Below, in pieces: positions 26,207 to 35,306 of a stretch of DNA of 64,000 nucleotides. Positions within the stretch are counted from its first letter, which is position 1. Each line of letters opens with the position of its first letter. The notes under the pieces are model-generated. The model was not told the origin of the DNA and searched no databases. It worked only from the letters and a program-made list of their open reading frames with translations. This DNA comes from Gottfriedia sp049568075. GTDB lineage: Bacteria; Bacillota; Bacilli; Bacillales; Bacillaceae_G. The translations under genes and the position numbers were made by a program. Location of the stretch: NCBI GenBank assembly GCA_049568075.1, contig CP144911.1; one strand, 5' to 3'.

Positions 26207-27585
26207 GATGATTTCTCCTTCTTATTTTTTAGCAAAAGAAATTCGGAGAAACCTGGATTCTCTACATATCGATAACTAAATGCTCTAATTTTTGATAAGT
26301 GAGCCAAAAACATAAAGATGCCTAAACTAATGCCAATAAATCCAAAAATTGATGAAAGGACTAAAAGTGGTATTCCCATAATTCTTGCGGCAACCGACAT
26401 TTCCCTTGATGGAAGTGAGAATGATGCAACTGCGGTAACTGCAATCACAACAACCATAGAATTTGAGATTAAATTCGTTTGTACAATAGACGTCCCTATG
26501 ACAATCGCACCGACAGTACCGATTGTTGACCCAATAGGATTCGGGAGTCTTAAAGCTGCTTCCTTCAATAGTTCTAAAATAAGAATCATCGAAAGAGCTT
26601 CGATTAAAGGTGGAAGCGGTACATTTTCAATCGATAGTTTTAGAGTATAAAAAATAGAGATAGGTAAAATATTCGAATGATAAGTTGTAACAGCAATATA
26701 AATAGAAGGTAATAAGACTGCAATCCAAAATGCGAATATTCTTAAAGAATAAAAAAATAACCCAAAAAACGATCGAAAGTTAAAATCGTCTGCACTACGA
26801 AAAAAACCATAAAGATCATAAGGAAATAATAAAGCACTAGGGTCATTCTCAATCAAAATTGCAGGTTTTCCTGTTAATAAATGACGAACTGTACGATCAG
26901 GTCTTTCTGTGAACATGACCTGAGGAAATGGAGAAGATGGATATTCTTCTATACTATTTTGAATATGTACAGCCTCTATCATTTGTTTAGGTTCAACTTT
27001 TCCAATTGATTCAAGCTTTTTTATATTCTGTTCAATTGTTTCAATCATTGAGTTGGGAGTTAGATCGTTTAAATAAAAAATGGAAAGCGACACAGGATAT
27101 TTTTTACCAACTGTTATATTTTTGATGATTAATTCTTTCGTATGCAATCTTTTTCGAATTAGAGTTGAATTGATTTTAAGACTCTCTACAAAACCGTCAT
27201 GAGGACCTAATGTTACAGTTTCAGCATTTGATTCTGATATTGAACGATCGCTATTATCACTAAGTGCAGAATATGCCTTCGCTTTACTTTTATTATTATC
27301 ATTAAAAACAAGGACTTTACCAGAAAGAATAGACTCTATACATTCATCAAGTGTATATGCATCTTCTGTATCTAAAATAGTTGTTATAATTCGATTTGAA
27401 TCATCTTTTGAAATAACCCGCGCAAGTATATTTGTTTGAATAACCTCTGAATCGATTAAAGTATCCAAATAACATAAATGAAGAGTTACTTCCCCGATTG
27501 AATATTTTTTATATTTAAAATCTGAACTAGCTTGAAATGTGCTTTTTACTTCTTCAAGCATGGAGGTTTTTTCATTTACTTCCAT
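26203..27585 (-). CDS. GerA-type spore germination receptor subunit (locus 1)
   Basis: A 460-aa GerA/GerKA-family protein, the channel-forming subunit of nutrient germinant receptors. The N-terminal soluble domain (residues about 1-240) carries GPHDGFVESLKINSTLIRKR. TERPDRTVRHLLTGKPAI precedes the membrane half, which has four to five helices with VPLPPLIEALSMILILELLKEA and the PNPIGSTIGTVGAIVIG loop. It is the first gene of a leftward A-B-C operon; AAGGAG lies 9 nt before ATG. No convincing sigma-G promoter was fixed. Confidence 0.93.
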   Translation of the reverse strand: MEVNEKTSMLEEVKSTFQASSDFKYKKYSIGEVTLHLCYLDTLIDSEVIQTNILARVISKDDSNRIITTILDTEDAYTLDECIESILSGKVLVFNDNNKSKAKAYSALSDNSDRSISESNAETVTLGPHDGFVESLKINSTLIRKRLHTKELIIKNITVGKKYPVSLSIFYLNDLTPNSMIETIEQNIKKLESIGKVEPKQMIEAVHIQNSIEEYPSSPFPQVMFTERPDRTVRHLLTGKPAILIENDPSALLFPYDLYGFFRSADDFNFRSFFGLFFYSLRIFAFWIAVLLPSIYIAVTTYHSNILPISIFYTLKLSIENVPLPPLIEALSMILILELLKEAALRLPNPIGSTIGTVGAIVIGTSIVQTNLISNSMVVVIAVTAVASFSLPSREMSVAARIMGIPLLVLSSIFGFIGISLGIFMFLAHLSKIRAFSYRYVENPGFSEFLLLKNKKEKSS

Positions 27586-27849
27586 TTAAACCAACTCCTT
27601 AAAAACTCCGCAAAGAATATAAGTATTATTCCCGTAAGGAAATTGGATATGTATGGAAATTAGGCCAAATTATAATTGTTTTTCTAATGGTTTTTATTTT
27701 ATAAAGATGCTTCATTCTCCATCTGGGCATTTTTTTTGTTTACGAAACATAAATTTTTAGAGTATCACATATAAAAGAAATTTAAACGGATCTTCCAAAG
27801 TCTTTCATACATTTAGAAATGTTTTTAACGGAAGGGGTTGAGAAACTTC

Positions 27850-30168
27850 ATGCTCATAATCGGTAAAGGAATACCCCGAAAAGAGTCTTTTGAAAAAGTG
27901 ACTGGCTATGCTAAATATACAGATGATTTTGAGTCGAATGATATGCTTCATGCTCAATTAGTAACAAGCCCATACGCACATGCGATGATTAAAAGTATAG
28001 ATGCAACTGAAGCGCTAAACGTACAAGGTGTAAGAAAAATAATATTTGGCGAAAATCTACCTTTAGTAGGAGAAGGAATACTTGACCGTTATCCAATCGC
28101 ATTTGACCGTGTTCGATTTTTTGGTGAAATAGTTGCAATTGTTGTAGCGGACACCAAGTACGAAGCAAGTCAAGCTGCTAATTTAGTAAAGGTACAATAT
28201 GAATTACTTCCCGTTGTAAATTCTCCTTCAGAAGCGATTAAACAAGATGCTCCACTTGTACATCCAAATCTAGGAGAATATGAAAAAACAGAAGGGGTTT
28301 ACCCAGAGCCAGGAACTAATATTGCTACTAGAATCAAAATTCGAAAAGGGGATTTTAATAAAGGCTGGAGAGAAAGTGAAGTAATGGTCGATGAAAATTT
28401 TGCATTTAGACCGTCTGACCACTCTGCGATGGAGACAAGATGTTCATATGCTCAAATCCATCATAATGGCACGATTGAGATAACCACCTCATCCCAAGCA
28501 CCATTTATGGTTAAGAATTTAATTGGAGATTATTTTGGAGTTAAGCCTGGAAAAGTCATTGTAAACACTCCTTTTGTTGGTGGAGGTTATGGTGGGAAAG
28601 GAGCAGTTCAGTTAGAGATATTAGCCTATATTGCTTCAAGAGCTGTAAATGGTAGATTAGTAAAAATCTATAACACTCGTGAAAATGATATGCTTTCATC
28701 TCCAGGACATATCGGACTTGAAGCGAATGTAAAACTAGGTTGTACAAAAGAGGGAATGCTCAAGGTTGCGGAGATTCAATTTTTATGGGATGGCGGAGCC
28801 TATGCTGATAAATCAATTGATTTAACACGAGCGGGAGCAGTTGATTGTACGGGACCTTATAATATCGAAAATATTTGGTGTGATTCTTTTTGTATGTATA
28901 CAAATCATCCATACCCAGCACCTTTTAGAGGGTTTAGTCATTCAGAAGTACATTTTGCATTTGAGCGAGCGATGGACATTCTTGCTAGAAAATTAAATAT
29001 GGACCCGATTGAACTAAGAGAAAAAAACGCAATTAAACCAGGTGATCAAACGCCTACTCAAGTCGTATTAAATTCAAGTACAGTTGGTAATCTACCTAAA
29101 TGTATCGAAAAAATGAAAGAATTAATCAATTGGCAAGAAGGTCAAGTTATTGACTTAGGCAATCATAAATTGAGAGTAAAAGGAATTAGTTGTTCGTGGA
29201 AAACTTCTACCATTACACCAAATGCAAGCTCAGGAGTCATATTAATCTATAATGAAGACGGGAGTATTAATTTACTTTCTGGTGTTGTAGAGATTGGTCA
29301 AGGTACTAAAACAATACTTGCTCAAATGTTAGCTGAGATTCTAAAAATGGACGTAGACGATATTCATGTTCAAATGAAGATTAACACATTAAATACACCT
29401 GAGCATTGGAAAACTGTTGCAAGTAGAGGAACATTCATGGCAGGAAGAGCATTGCTAGCAGCTGCTGAAGATTTAATTAGACAATTAAAAGATTTAGCCT
29501 CATTTATATTGCGAGCTCCTGTTGAGGATTTAGAAGTTGGATATGGAAAAGTATTCTTAAGGAGTGAACCTACTAAAAATATACCAATTAAAGAAATTGC
29601 TTACGGATACACATTTCCAAATGGAAATTCGATTGGTGGACAAATAATAGGGAGAGGCCACTATATATTAACGGGTTTAACAAAAATTAATCGAGAAACT
29701 GGCGCTGGAAAACCAGGACCTGAGTGGACGGTTTGCGCACATGGTGTAGAAGTAGAAGTCGACACGAAAACATATGAATATAGGATTCTTAAAGCCGTTA
29801 CAGCTGTTGATATTGGAAAAGTACTAAATATCAAGACGGCAACTGGTCAAGTTAAAGGTGCAATGAGTATGGGACTATCCTTTGCCGGTAGAGAAACTTT
29901 TAAATTTGATTCGCAAGGGAAAGTACTGAATCCGCAATTACGAACATATCGACCAATACGATTTGGAGAGAATCCTAAATATGAAGTTGCGTTTGTTGAA
30001 ACTCCACAAGTCGATGCTGTATTTGGTGCACGAGGGGTAGGGGAACATGGATTACTAGGAATGCCAGCTGCTCTTGGAAATAGTCTTTCAACTGCAATTT
30101 CCGCTGAAATTTATAATTTACCTATTATCCCAGAACTATTATGGAAAGTAAAAGAAGGTGGGAACTAG
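27850..30168 (+). CDS. Molybdopterin-binding (large) subunit of xanthine dehydrogenase-family enzyme
   Basis: A 772-aa Mo-hydroxylase large subunit acting in the cytoplasm. Marks: KVTGYAKYTDDF at the start, VGGGYGGKG, APFRGF in the cofactor pocket, VASRGTFMAGRALLAAA, and the catalytic-Glu motif GVGEHGLLGMPAA with Glu732. ATG at 27850 is chosen (GGAAGGGG 12 nt upstream), because the TTG at 27838 abuts the ribosome site. The operon is large, FAD, 2Fe-2S. The substrate (purine, nicotinate-like or another heterocycle or aldehyde) is not resolvable; no PucR, XdhC or MoCo genes are nearby. Confidence 0.9.
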   Translation: MLIIGKGIPRKESFEKVTGYAKYTDDFESNDMLHAQLVTSPYAHAMIKSIDATEALNVQGVRKIIFGENLPLVGEGILDRYPIAFDRVRFFGEIVAIVVADTKYEASQAANLVKVQYELLPVVNSPSEAIKQDAPLVHPNLGEYEKTEGVYPEPGTNIATRIKIRKGDFNKGWRESEVMVDENFAFRPSDHSAMETRCSYAQIHHNGTIEITTSSQAPFMVKNLIGDYFGVKPGKVIVNTPFVGGGYGGKGAVQLEILAYIASRAVNGRLVKIYNTRENDMLSSPGHIGLEANVKLGCTKEGMLKVAEIQFLWDGGAYADKSIDLTRAGAVDCTGPYNIENIWCDSFCMYTNHPYPAPFRGFSHSEVHFAFERAMDILARKLNMDPIELREKNAIKPGDQTPTQVVLNSSTVGNLPKCIEKMKELINWQEGQVIDLGNHKLRVKGISCSWKTSTITPNASSGVILIYNEDGSINLLSGVVEIGQGTKTILAQMLAEILKMDVDDIHVQMKINTLNTPEHWKTVASRGTFMAGRALLAAAEDLIRQLKDLASFILRAPVEDLEVGYGKVFLRSEPTKNIPIKEIAYGYTFPNGNSIGGQIIGRGHYILTGLTKINRETGAGKPGPEWTVCAHGVEVEVDTKTYEYRILKAVTAVDIGKVLNIKTATGQVKGAMSMGLSFAGRETFKFDSQGKVLNPQLRTYRPIRFGENPKYEVAFVETPQVDAVFGARGVGEHGLLGMPAALGNSLSTAISAEIYNLPIIPELLWKVKEGGN

Positions 30169-30169
30169 C

Positions 30170-31003
30170 TTGTTATCTTCTAATATAGAATACTATAAAC
30201 CAATGACGATTAAAGAAGCATTGGAGACTTTTTATTTTTTAAAAGCTAAAAACAAGAGGCCAATCTATTATGCAGGTGGTACGGAAATCATAACACTAGG
30301 CCGTTTAAATCTGGTTGAAACAGATGCGCTTATCGATATTAAAGATCTAAAAGAGTGTCAGTTATTTGAGCTTAATGAGAGCTATTTAATATCAGGCGCA
30401 GTCATTTCACTTACTGATATTGAGGAGAAAAACTTATTCCCATTACTATCTGAAGCATCTATGGGAATAGCTGATCGTACAGCAAGAAATAAAATTACCT
30501 TAGGTGGAAACTTATGTGGTCAAATTTTTTACCGGGAAGCAATTTTGCCATTTCTTCTTTGTGATAGCCAAGTAGTTGTTGCCGGGTACAATGGTGTAGA
30601 GGCTTTTCCAATCGAACACATCTTCAATCAAAACTTACAACTCCAAGACGGACAAATTCTAATTCAACTTCTAACGGAAAAGAAATATATCAATCTACCA
30701 TATATGAGCATAAAAAAACGTCAGCAATGGGATACGGGTTATCCACTTCTGACGATTGCATCAATTAAATCGGATAATCAATTGCGTTTTGCTTATAGTG
30801 GATTATGTCCTTTTCCATTTCGTTCAAAGCAAATGGAAGCTGAGCTAAATAATATGAGCTCGGGTGTGGAAGAAAGAATACAAAAAGCAATTCAATTTAT
30901 TCCAGGTGAAATACTTGACGATGTTGAGGGCTCAAAAGAGTATCGACTATTTGTACTAAAAAACACAATAGAAGAGATCCTAATCGAAATGGAGGGAAGG
31001 TAA
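30170..31003 (+). CDS. FAD-binding (medium) subunit of xanthine dehydrogenase-family enzyme
   Basis: A 277-aa FAD subunit passing electrons from the 2Fe-2S protein to the acceptor. The FAD_binding_5 signature AGGTE lies near residue 37, with RTARNKITLGGNLCG near 105-120. A TTG start at 30170 fits AAGGTGG 8 nt upstream better than the GTG at 30158, which lies inside the Shine-Dalgarno site. It begins one base after the large-subunit stop and overlaps the next gene by one base, so the three are coupled. Confidence 0.88.
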   Translation: MLSSNIEYYKPMTIKEALETFYFLKAKNKRPIYYAGGTEIITLGRLNLVETDALIDIKDLKECQLFELNESYLISGAVISLTDIEEKNLFPLLSEASMGIADRTARNKITLGGNLCGQIFYREAILPFLLCDSQVVVAGYNGVEAFPIEHIFNQNLQLQDGQILIQLLTEKKYINLPYMSIKKRQQWDTGYPLLTIASIKSDNQLRFAYSGLCPFPFRSKQMEAELNNMSSGVEERIQKAIQFIPGEILDDVEGSKEYRLFVLKNTIEEILIEMEGR

Positions 31004-31509
31004 TGGACCAGTCTCCAAGCAAAAAATTAAGTGTTACTTTAAGTATTAATGATGAAATTCGACAAGTGGAGATTCGTCCAGTTGATACTCTCCTGTATGT
31101 GTTACGAACAAAGCTTGGTCTCACTGGTGCTAAGCCAGGTTGCCTAAATGGAGATTGTGGCGCTTGTTCAGTTGTAGTAAATGATACAGTATATAAATCG
31201 TGTATAATGCTTGCCATCGAGGCAGTTGGGCAAAAAATAACAACAATAGAAGGGCTTAAAGATTCACCTATACAAAAAGCATTTGTTGAAAATTTTGCGT
31301 TTCAATGCGGTTATTGTACGCCTGGATTTATTATGAATTGTCATTCTCTATTATTAAAACAACCACATCCAACTTATGAAACGATGAAGGAATGGCTATC
31401 TTCCAATATTTGTAGATGCACATGCTATGAAGAGATTGAAGAAGCAGTTTCATCAGTTATCGAAAATAGAGAAAAACAAATGAATAATGAGTTTGAAAAA
31501 GACGAATAG
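31003..31509 (+). CDS. 2Fe-2S subunit of xanthine dehydrogenase-family enzyme
   Basis: A 168-aa iron-sulfur subunit. The first, plant-ferredoxin-type cluster has Cys47, Cys52, Cys55 and Cys67. The second, helical cluster has Cys102, Cys105 (CGYC), Cys137 and Cys139 (CRC). The usual CRCTGY reads CRCTCY here, an extra Cys (Cys141) beside the second cluster. The TAATG-type junction with the FAD subunit indicates coupling. Its 3' end lies in a hairpin shared with the convergent 45-aa gene. Confidence 0.92.
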   Translation: MDQSPSKKLSVTLSINDEIRQVEIRPVDTLLYVLRTKLGLTGAKPGCLNGDCGACSVVVNDTVYKSCIMLAIEAVGQKITTIEGLKDSPIQKAFVENFAFQCGYCTPGFIMNCHSLLLKQPHPTYETMKEWLSSNICRCTCYEEIEEAVSSVIENREKQMNNEFEKDE

Positions 31510-31516
31510 TGATCTT

Positions 31517-31654
31517 TTAACTCATCGGTGTTGACGATGTTGAGTCACTAGGTTTTCTTTGTGTAAAGAAGAAAATAAACGAAATGACGGAAATTGCCAT
31601 AAGAAAAACTTGGGTATCAGTAGGTCTTACTGTAGGGATATCTGTTAAAGCCAT
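31517..31654 (-). CDS. Small single-helix membrane protein, 45 aa
   Basis: Begins MALTDIPTVRPTDTQ, has one hydrophobic helix (about residues 16-32, VFLMAISVISFIFFF) and a Ser/Thr/Pro-rich tail. AAAGGA lies 9 nt before the ATG at 31654, so this internal start is preferred to the longer frame. It starts 13 nt after the 145-aa gene and is probably its operon partner. The 3' end converges on the iron-sulfur subunit gene 7 nt away. I do not recognise the family. Confidence 0.6.
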   Translation of the reverse strand: MALTDIPTVRPTDTQVFLMAISVISFIFFFTQRKPSDSTSSTPMS

Positions 31655-31667
31655 AATCACCATTCCT

Positions 31668-32105
31668 TTATTTACTAAAGATTCGCGGATCAATATCAAA
31701 ATGTTTCGAAACAATTTTTTTACAAAAGTAATACGTTTTTTTTAGAAAAGGAAGTGTCGGTACGCTAACTGGTGCACCAAAAATGGGACCACTCACATTT
31801 AATGAGAATCTACCAGGTCCTATAACGGAGCTTACAACTCGAACTTCATCAATTAATAATAAAATAGCAATGATTATATCGATTACATCAATGAGAGAAT
31901 TTGTAAATTGATCTCCATATTTACTTTCTACACGTTCTCTACCTAATAAGGGTCCACTTAGAGAAAGACTAAATTCTCCAGACGTTACAAATACACCTAT
32001 TATTGTAATTTGGCCAGTTAATAATAAGGCTGCAGCGGCGACATTTAAATCTCTTTGAAGAGTAGCGATAATACGAAGATCTTCTTTAATTTTATAGTCA
32101 TTCAT
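31668..32105 (-). CDS. Hypothetical protein, 145 aa, with internal repeat
   Basis: Not recognised. An N-terminal helix (KIKEDLRIIATLQRDLN) is followed by two related hydrophobic-beta blocks: SGEFSLSLSGPLLG (about 62-75) and GPGRFSLNVSGPIFG (about 98-112). Each is preceded by an I/L-rich stretch. The C-terminus is basic with YFCKK. GAGGGTG lies before ATG. Followed by the 45-aa membrane protein on the same strand. The I/L-rich stretches suggest membrane association, and the duplication suggests a symmetric unit; a spore role is only a guess from context. Confidence 0.7.
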   Translation of the reverse strand: MNDYKIKEDLRIIATLQRDLNVAAAALLLTGQITIIGVFVTSGEFSLSLSGPLLGRERVESKYGDQFTNSLIDVIDIIIAILLLIDEVRVVSSVIGPGRFSLNVSGPIFGAPVSVPTLPFLKKTYYFCKKIVSKHFDIDPRIFSK

Positions 32106-32177
32106 TGGATCACACCCTCATGCCTATTGTATTCAGCAAGTGCCCAAGTGTGAATGAAAAGGGAAGTGGAACAAATA

Positions 32178-32312
32178 ATGACACAAAAAGTTCAATTAAA
32201 AGCTGCAGCTAGACTTAAATTGTCTGCTGCAGCTTTATTTTTGGTATTTGAATTGGTAAAATATAAAGTGGCGCTTTTCAACATTAAGAATTTGTTAAAT
32301 GAAAATTCATAA
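32178..32312 (+). CDS. Possible 44-aa small ORF across a strong hairpin
   Basis: ATG at 32178 opens 44 codons beginning MTQKVQLKAAARLKLSAAAL, with a helix-forming composition. A GGGAAGTGGA stretch lies upstream but spacing is poor. The frame reads through the 11-bp hairpin at 32198-32232, whose arms encode KAA and AAL. Either the protein is real and the palindrome incidental, or the hairpin ends a short RNA. Confidence 0.25.
   Translation: MTQKVQLKAAARLKLSAAALFLVFELVKYKVALFNIKNLLNENS
32198..32237. terminator. Strong hairpin with T-run in the divergent gap
   Basis: AAAGCTGCAGC and GCTGCAGCTTT are an 11-bp perfect stem (plus AGAC/GTCT inside), followed by ATTTTT. No established gene ends here. 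The rest of the 348-nt gap holds a weaker hairpin at 32358-32381 (AACCAC/GTGGTT). Confidence 0.6.
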
Positions 32313-32453
32313 TTGAAGATTTTATTAAATAAAAATGAAAAGAGAAGCAACTTTATGAACCACTTCCTTTGGGATGTGGTTATGTTTTTATTATAAAAAT
32401 TAAGATTTCCATACTACTCAGGCAAAATAATATATAGGTAAGGGGGTTGTGGA

Positions 32454-33488
32454 ATGGAGGTCAAAAAATTTTTTCAAAGTAGTACGTTTAGACGACTAGC
32501 CATGATGGCTTGTATCATTCTTGTACTAATCTTAACTCGCAAAATAATAAATTTAATTTTACTAATTTTCATTTTTACTTATTTAATGGATCGAGTACAT
32601 AAATTTATTATTAATAGAGTAAACAAGATTTTACCGGTTAATCGGTTAGTAGTTGTCTATTCTTTGTATATAGTTATTGTGGCAGCTTTAGTCATAGGGA
32701 TTTATAATTATTTACCTGTTATTACAACTCAAGTTGTCCAACTAATCGTACAAATAAAGACGTTTTATATGAATCCACCAGATGAGAAAATCATCAATTA
32801 TATTGTAACCGCAATTAAAAAGGTTGAAATATCAGGTTATACTGAGCAAGGATTAGATTTTTTATATAAGTATGCCTCTAATATTAGCCAATGGGGGATT
32901 GAAGTATTAATTGCTTTAGTTCTGAGTTTCTTTTTTCTACTTGAAAAACCTAGGATTATTGCATTTACCAAAAAGTTTGAAAATAGTAAAATATCACTTT
33001 TTTATTATGAGATGGCTTATTTTGGAGAAAGATTTTCACGTTCTTTTGGAAAAGTGATTGAAGCTCAGTTTTTAATTGCATTGGTGAATTGTATTTTATC
33101 GGTGATCGCATTAAGATTTATGGGATTTCCACAGCTAATCGGTTTAGGCTTCTTGATATTCTTGCTTGGACTGATCCCGGTTGCTGGTATGTTTATCTCG
33201 TTAATTCCACTTTGTACGATTGCTTATACAATTGGTGGTATGGCACATATCATGTATGTCATATTAATGATTTTTGTGTTACATGCACTTGAAACCTATT
33301 TTTTAAATCCAAAGTTAATATCAGCTAAGACGAACTTACCAGTTTTTTATACTTTTCTAATTCTTGTTTTTTCTGAACGATTTTTTGGCGTATGGGGTCT
33401 TATTATCGGGATACCAGTTTTCATCTTTTTGCTAGATGTATTGGGTGTTACAGATCATGAAAAAAAAGAAGTAGAGTCAACTGAATAA
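32454..33488 (+). CDS. AI-2E family transporter (UPF0118)
   Basis: A 344-aa polytopic membrane protein. About eight helices: two near the N-terminus, one at 65-85, then a cluster from 150 to the end. The family mark GLIPVAGMFISLIPL lies about residue 240, and ETYFLNPKLISAKTNLP late. Members export varied small solutes or act as Na+(Li+)/H+ antiporters; AI-2 export is only a name here. The start is weakly supported (GGGGGTTGTGGA upstream). Monocistronic with a strong terminator. Confidence 0.88.
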   Translation: MEVKKFFQSSTFRRLAMMACIILVLILTRKIINLILLIFIFTYLMDRVHKFIINRVNKILPVNRLVVVYSLYIVIVAALVIGIYNYLPVITTQVVQLIVQIKTFYMNPPDEKIINYIVTAIKKVEISGYTEQGLDFLYKYASNISQWGIEVLIALVLSFFFLLEKPRIIAFTKKFENSKISLFYYEMAYFGERFSRSFGKVIEAQFLIALVNCILSVIALRFMGFPQLIGLGFLIFLLGLIPVAGMFISLIPLCTIAYTIGGMAHIMYVILMIFVLHALETYFLNPKLISAKTNLPVFYTFLILVFSERFFGVWGLIIGIPVFIFLLDVLGVTDHEKKEVESTE

Positions 33489-33493
33489 AAATG

Positions 33494-33533
33494 AAAAGAT
33501 GATATCGAGAAGACACGATATCATCTTTTTTTT
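33494..33533 (+). terminator. Terminator after the AI-2E family gene
   Basis: AAAAGATGATATCG and CGATATCATCTTTT form a perfect 14-bp stem, then more T. Confidence 0.85.
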
Positions 33534-33779
33534 CTATTTTAACCTACATTTCATCTCCGGTTTAAAAAATTTAATGAAGCTTCATTTACTCTTCTTGAGA
33601 ACACTCTATAATTGTATCTTTTATTACATTCGCCATCGTGCGAGTCGGTATATTTTCTATGGTTTCAATATTCATTTTGAATGTTTGTTTTTAAACTCAT
33701 AAAAAGTGTTAACAAGTAACTTGTCATAAATTGGAATTTGAAGGATAAACTAAGCAAAATGTGGTTAAGGAGTTTATTT

Positions 33780-35222
33780 GTGAATAACAAAGAACAATCT
33801 AGTTTAGTAGTAAGTATAGAAAAGAATATAAACTATTTAAAAGAAATGTTTAATAATGGTACTGACTTAAAAGTTAGACAAATCACGGTAAATGATGAAG
33901 TCATTCGTGATGCTGCAGTTTTATATATTGATGGAATAACGAATACACAATCTATTCAAGATAATATTCTTACCCCTTTACTAAGAATGATAAAATTCAA
34001 AACTATTGACGCTGTTATCACCCGTCATCTTTCAATTGCTGATGTAATGAAGGTAACAGATTATGAAGATATTTTGTCTGGATTATCAAAAGGAAAGACA
34101 CTTATTTTAGTTGATGGATATGAAGAAGGAATTTTAGCAGATACTGCTGATTGGCAAATGCGGTCAATCAATGAACCTGACACTCAAAGATCATTGAAGG
34201 GCTCTTTAATAGGATTTAATGAACAGCTAAAAGTTAATGTCAACCTTCTCCGTAATATCATACCGTCAAATAAGTTAAGCATTGAAAATCTACAGGTAGG
34301 AAACGAAGTAAAAACGGATGTATCGATTATTTATATGGACGGATTTGTTGATCAAAGCATTTTAGATGATACAAGGTCTAAAATAAAAAATATAGATGTT
34401 ACTTATTTATTAGAAGCTAGAGTAATTGAAGATGCTTTAGAAGGGAAAAAAACATTCTTTCCAACTGTTTTTACGTGCGAACGTCCAGATGTCACTGTTT
34501 CAGCATTATATGAGGGGCGTGTTGCAATCTTAGTAAATGGTATTCCTTATAGTATTATCGTTCCTTGTCTTTTTCTTCATTTTTTCCATCAACCAGATGA
34601 ATACCATACTAAATCGGGGCGCTATGGTTTTAGATTATTACGTTTTTTTAGTTGGTTATTTTCAATTATTTTATTGGGTTTTTTTGAAACAGTGGTCCGC
34701 TTTCATCATGACTGGGTACCCCGTAAATTTGCAAAGACGTTTTTCACAGGGTCAGATACAATGCTTCCAATTATATTTGAGATTTTATTTGTCATGATTA
34801 TTTTTCAACTACTAACTGAAGCATCGTTGAGGATTCCCAAATCAACTGTTATTATTGTTTCACTTATAGGGGCTATTGTAGTTGGACAAACTTCAGTCAC
34901 TGCAAAACTGATTCATTCTGTGACGTTAATAATAGTAGGAATTAATTTCCTTTCTAGTATAGCAATTGCTGCAGGAGGACTGTATGGATCGGTTATGACG
35001 TTACGATTAGTTTTTTTATTTTTAGGTTTCTTCTTTGGATTAAAAGGGATTATCATCGGATTAATTATTTTGATCGCTTATATGGCAACAATTAGATCAA
35101 TGGGGGTTCCATATTTAGCGCCGTTTATTCCGTTTAATCCTAAAGAAATGAAAGATGCTTTATTTAGAGGAGATTTAAGAAAGATTATTAACAGTAAACA
35201 TTCATATCCTCATAAAAAATAA
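33780..35222 (+). CDS. Orphan GerA-type germination protein (locus 2)
   Basis: A 480-aa GerA-family protein with no B or C gene beside it. GTG at 33780 has AAGGAG at ideal spacing; the frame runs back to a TTG at 33738 without such a site. Family marks: a soluble N-domain with LKGSLIGFNEQLKVNVNLLR (normally GPRDGF...N), CERPDVTVSALYEGRVAILV, then membrane helices with EASLRIPKSTVIIVSLIGAIVVG. The GPxDGF motif is degenerate (SLIGFNE), and the proline-rich VPFPPxxE membrane motif is altered (SDTMLPIIFE). It may be a diverged or accessory A subunit. Confidence 0.88.
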   Translation: MNNKEQSSLVVSIEKNINYLKEMFNNGTDLKVRQITVNDEVIRDAAVLYIDGITNTQSIQDNILTPLLRMIKFKTIDAVITRHLSIADVMKVTDYEDILSGLSKGKTLILVDGYEEGILADTADWQMRSINEPDTQRSLKGSLIGFNEQLKVNVNLLRNIIPSNKLSIENLQVGNEVKTDVSIIYMDGFVDQSILDDTRSKIKNIDVTYLLEARVIEDALEGKKTFFPTVFTCERPDVTVSALYEGRVAILVNGIPYSIIVPCLFLHFFHQPDEYHTKSGRYGFRLLRFFSWLFSIILLGFFETVVRFHHDWVPRKFAKTFFTGSDTMLPIIFEILFVMIIFQLLTEASLRIPKSTVIIVSLIGAIVVGQTSVTAKLIHSVTLIIVGINFLSSIAIAAGGLYGSVMTLRLVFLFLGFFFGLKGIIIGLIILIAYMATIRSMGVPYLAPFIPFNPKEMKDALFRGDLRKIINSKHSYPHKK

Positions 35223-35275
35223 ATTGGAACAAAGAGTAACGTATTGAAGAAGTTATGTTGCTTTTTGTTCCAATT
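35222..35275 (+). terminator. Hairpin after orphan gerA
   Basis: AATTGGAACAAA and TTTGTTCCAATT form a 12-bp stem with a 30-nt loop, without a clear T tract outside the stem. Confidence 0.5.
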
Positions 35276-35306
35276 CTATCTGTTGATGACTAGAAGGAGA
35301 AGAATC

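Noticed and set aside
31654..31714. Longer 65-aa version of the 45-aa membrane protein
   Set aside because: It would begin inside the 145-aa gene without a ribosome site, while the internal ATG has AAAGGA at 9 nt.
33499..33702. 67-aa rightward frame after the AI-2E family gene
   Set aside because: It starts inside the terminator hairpin and has no ribosome site; Phe/Tyr/His-rich composition is typical of non-coding AT-rich DNA.
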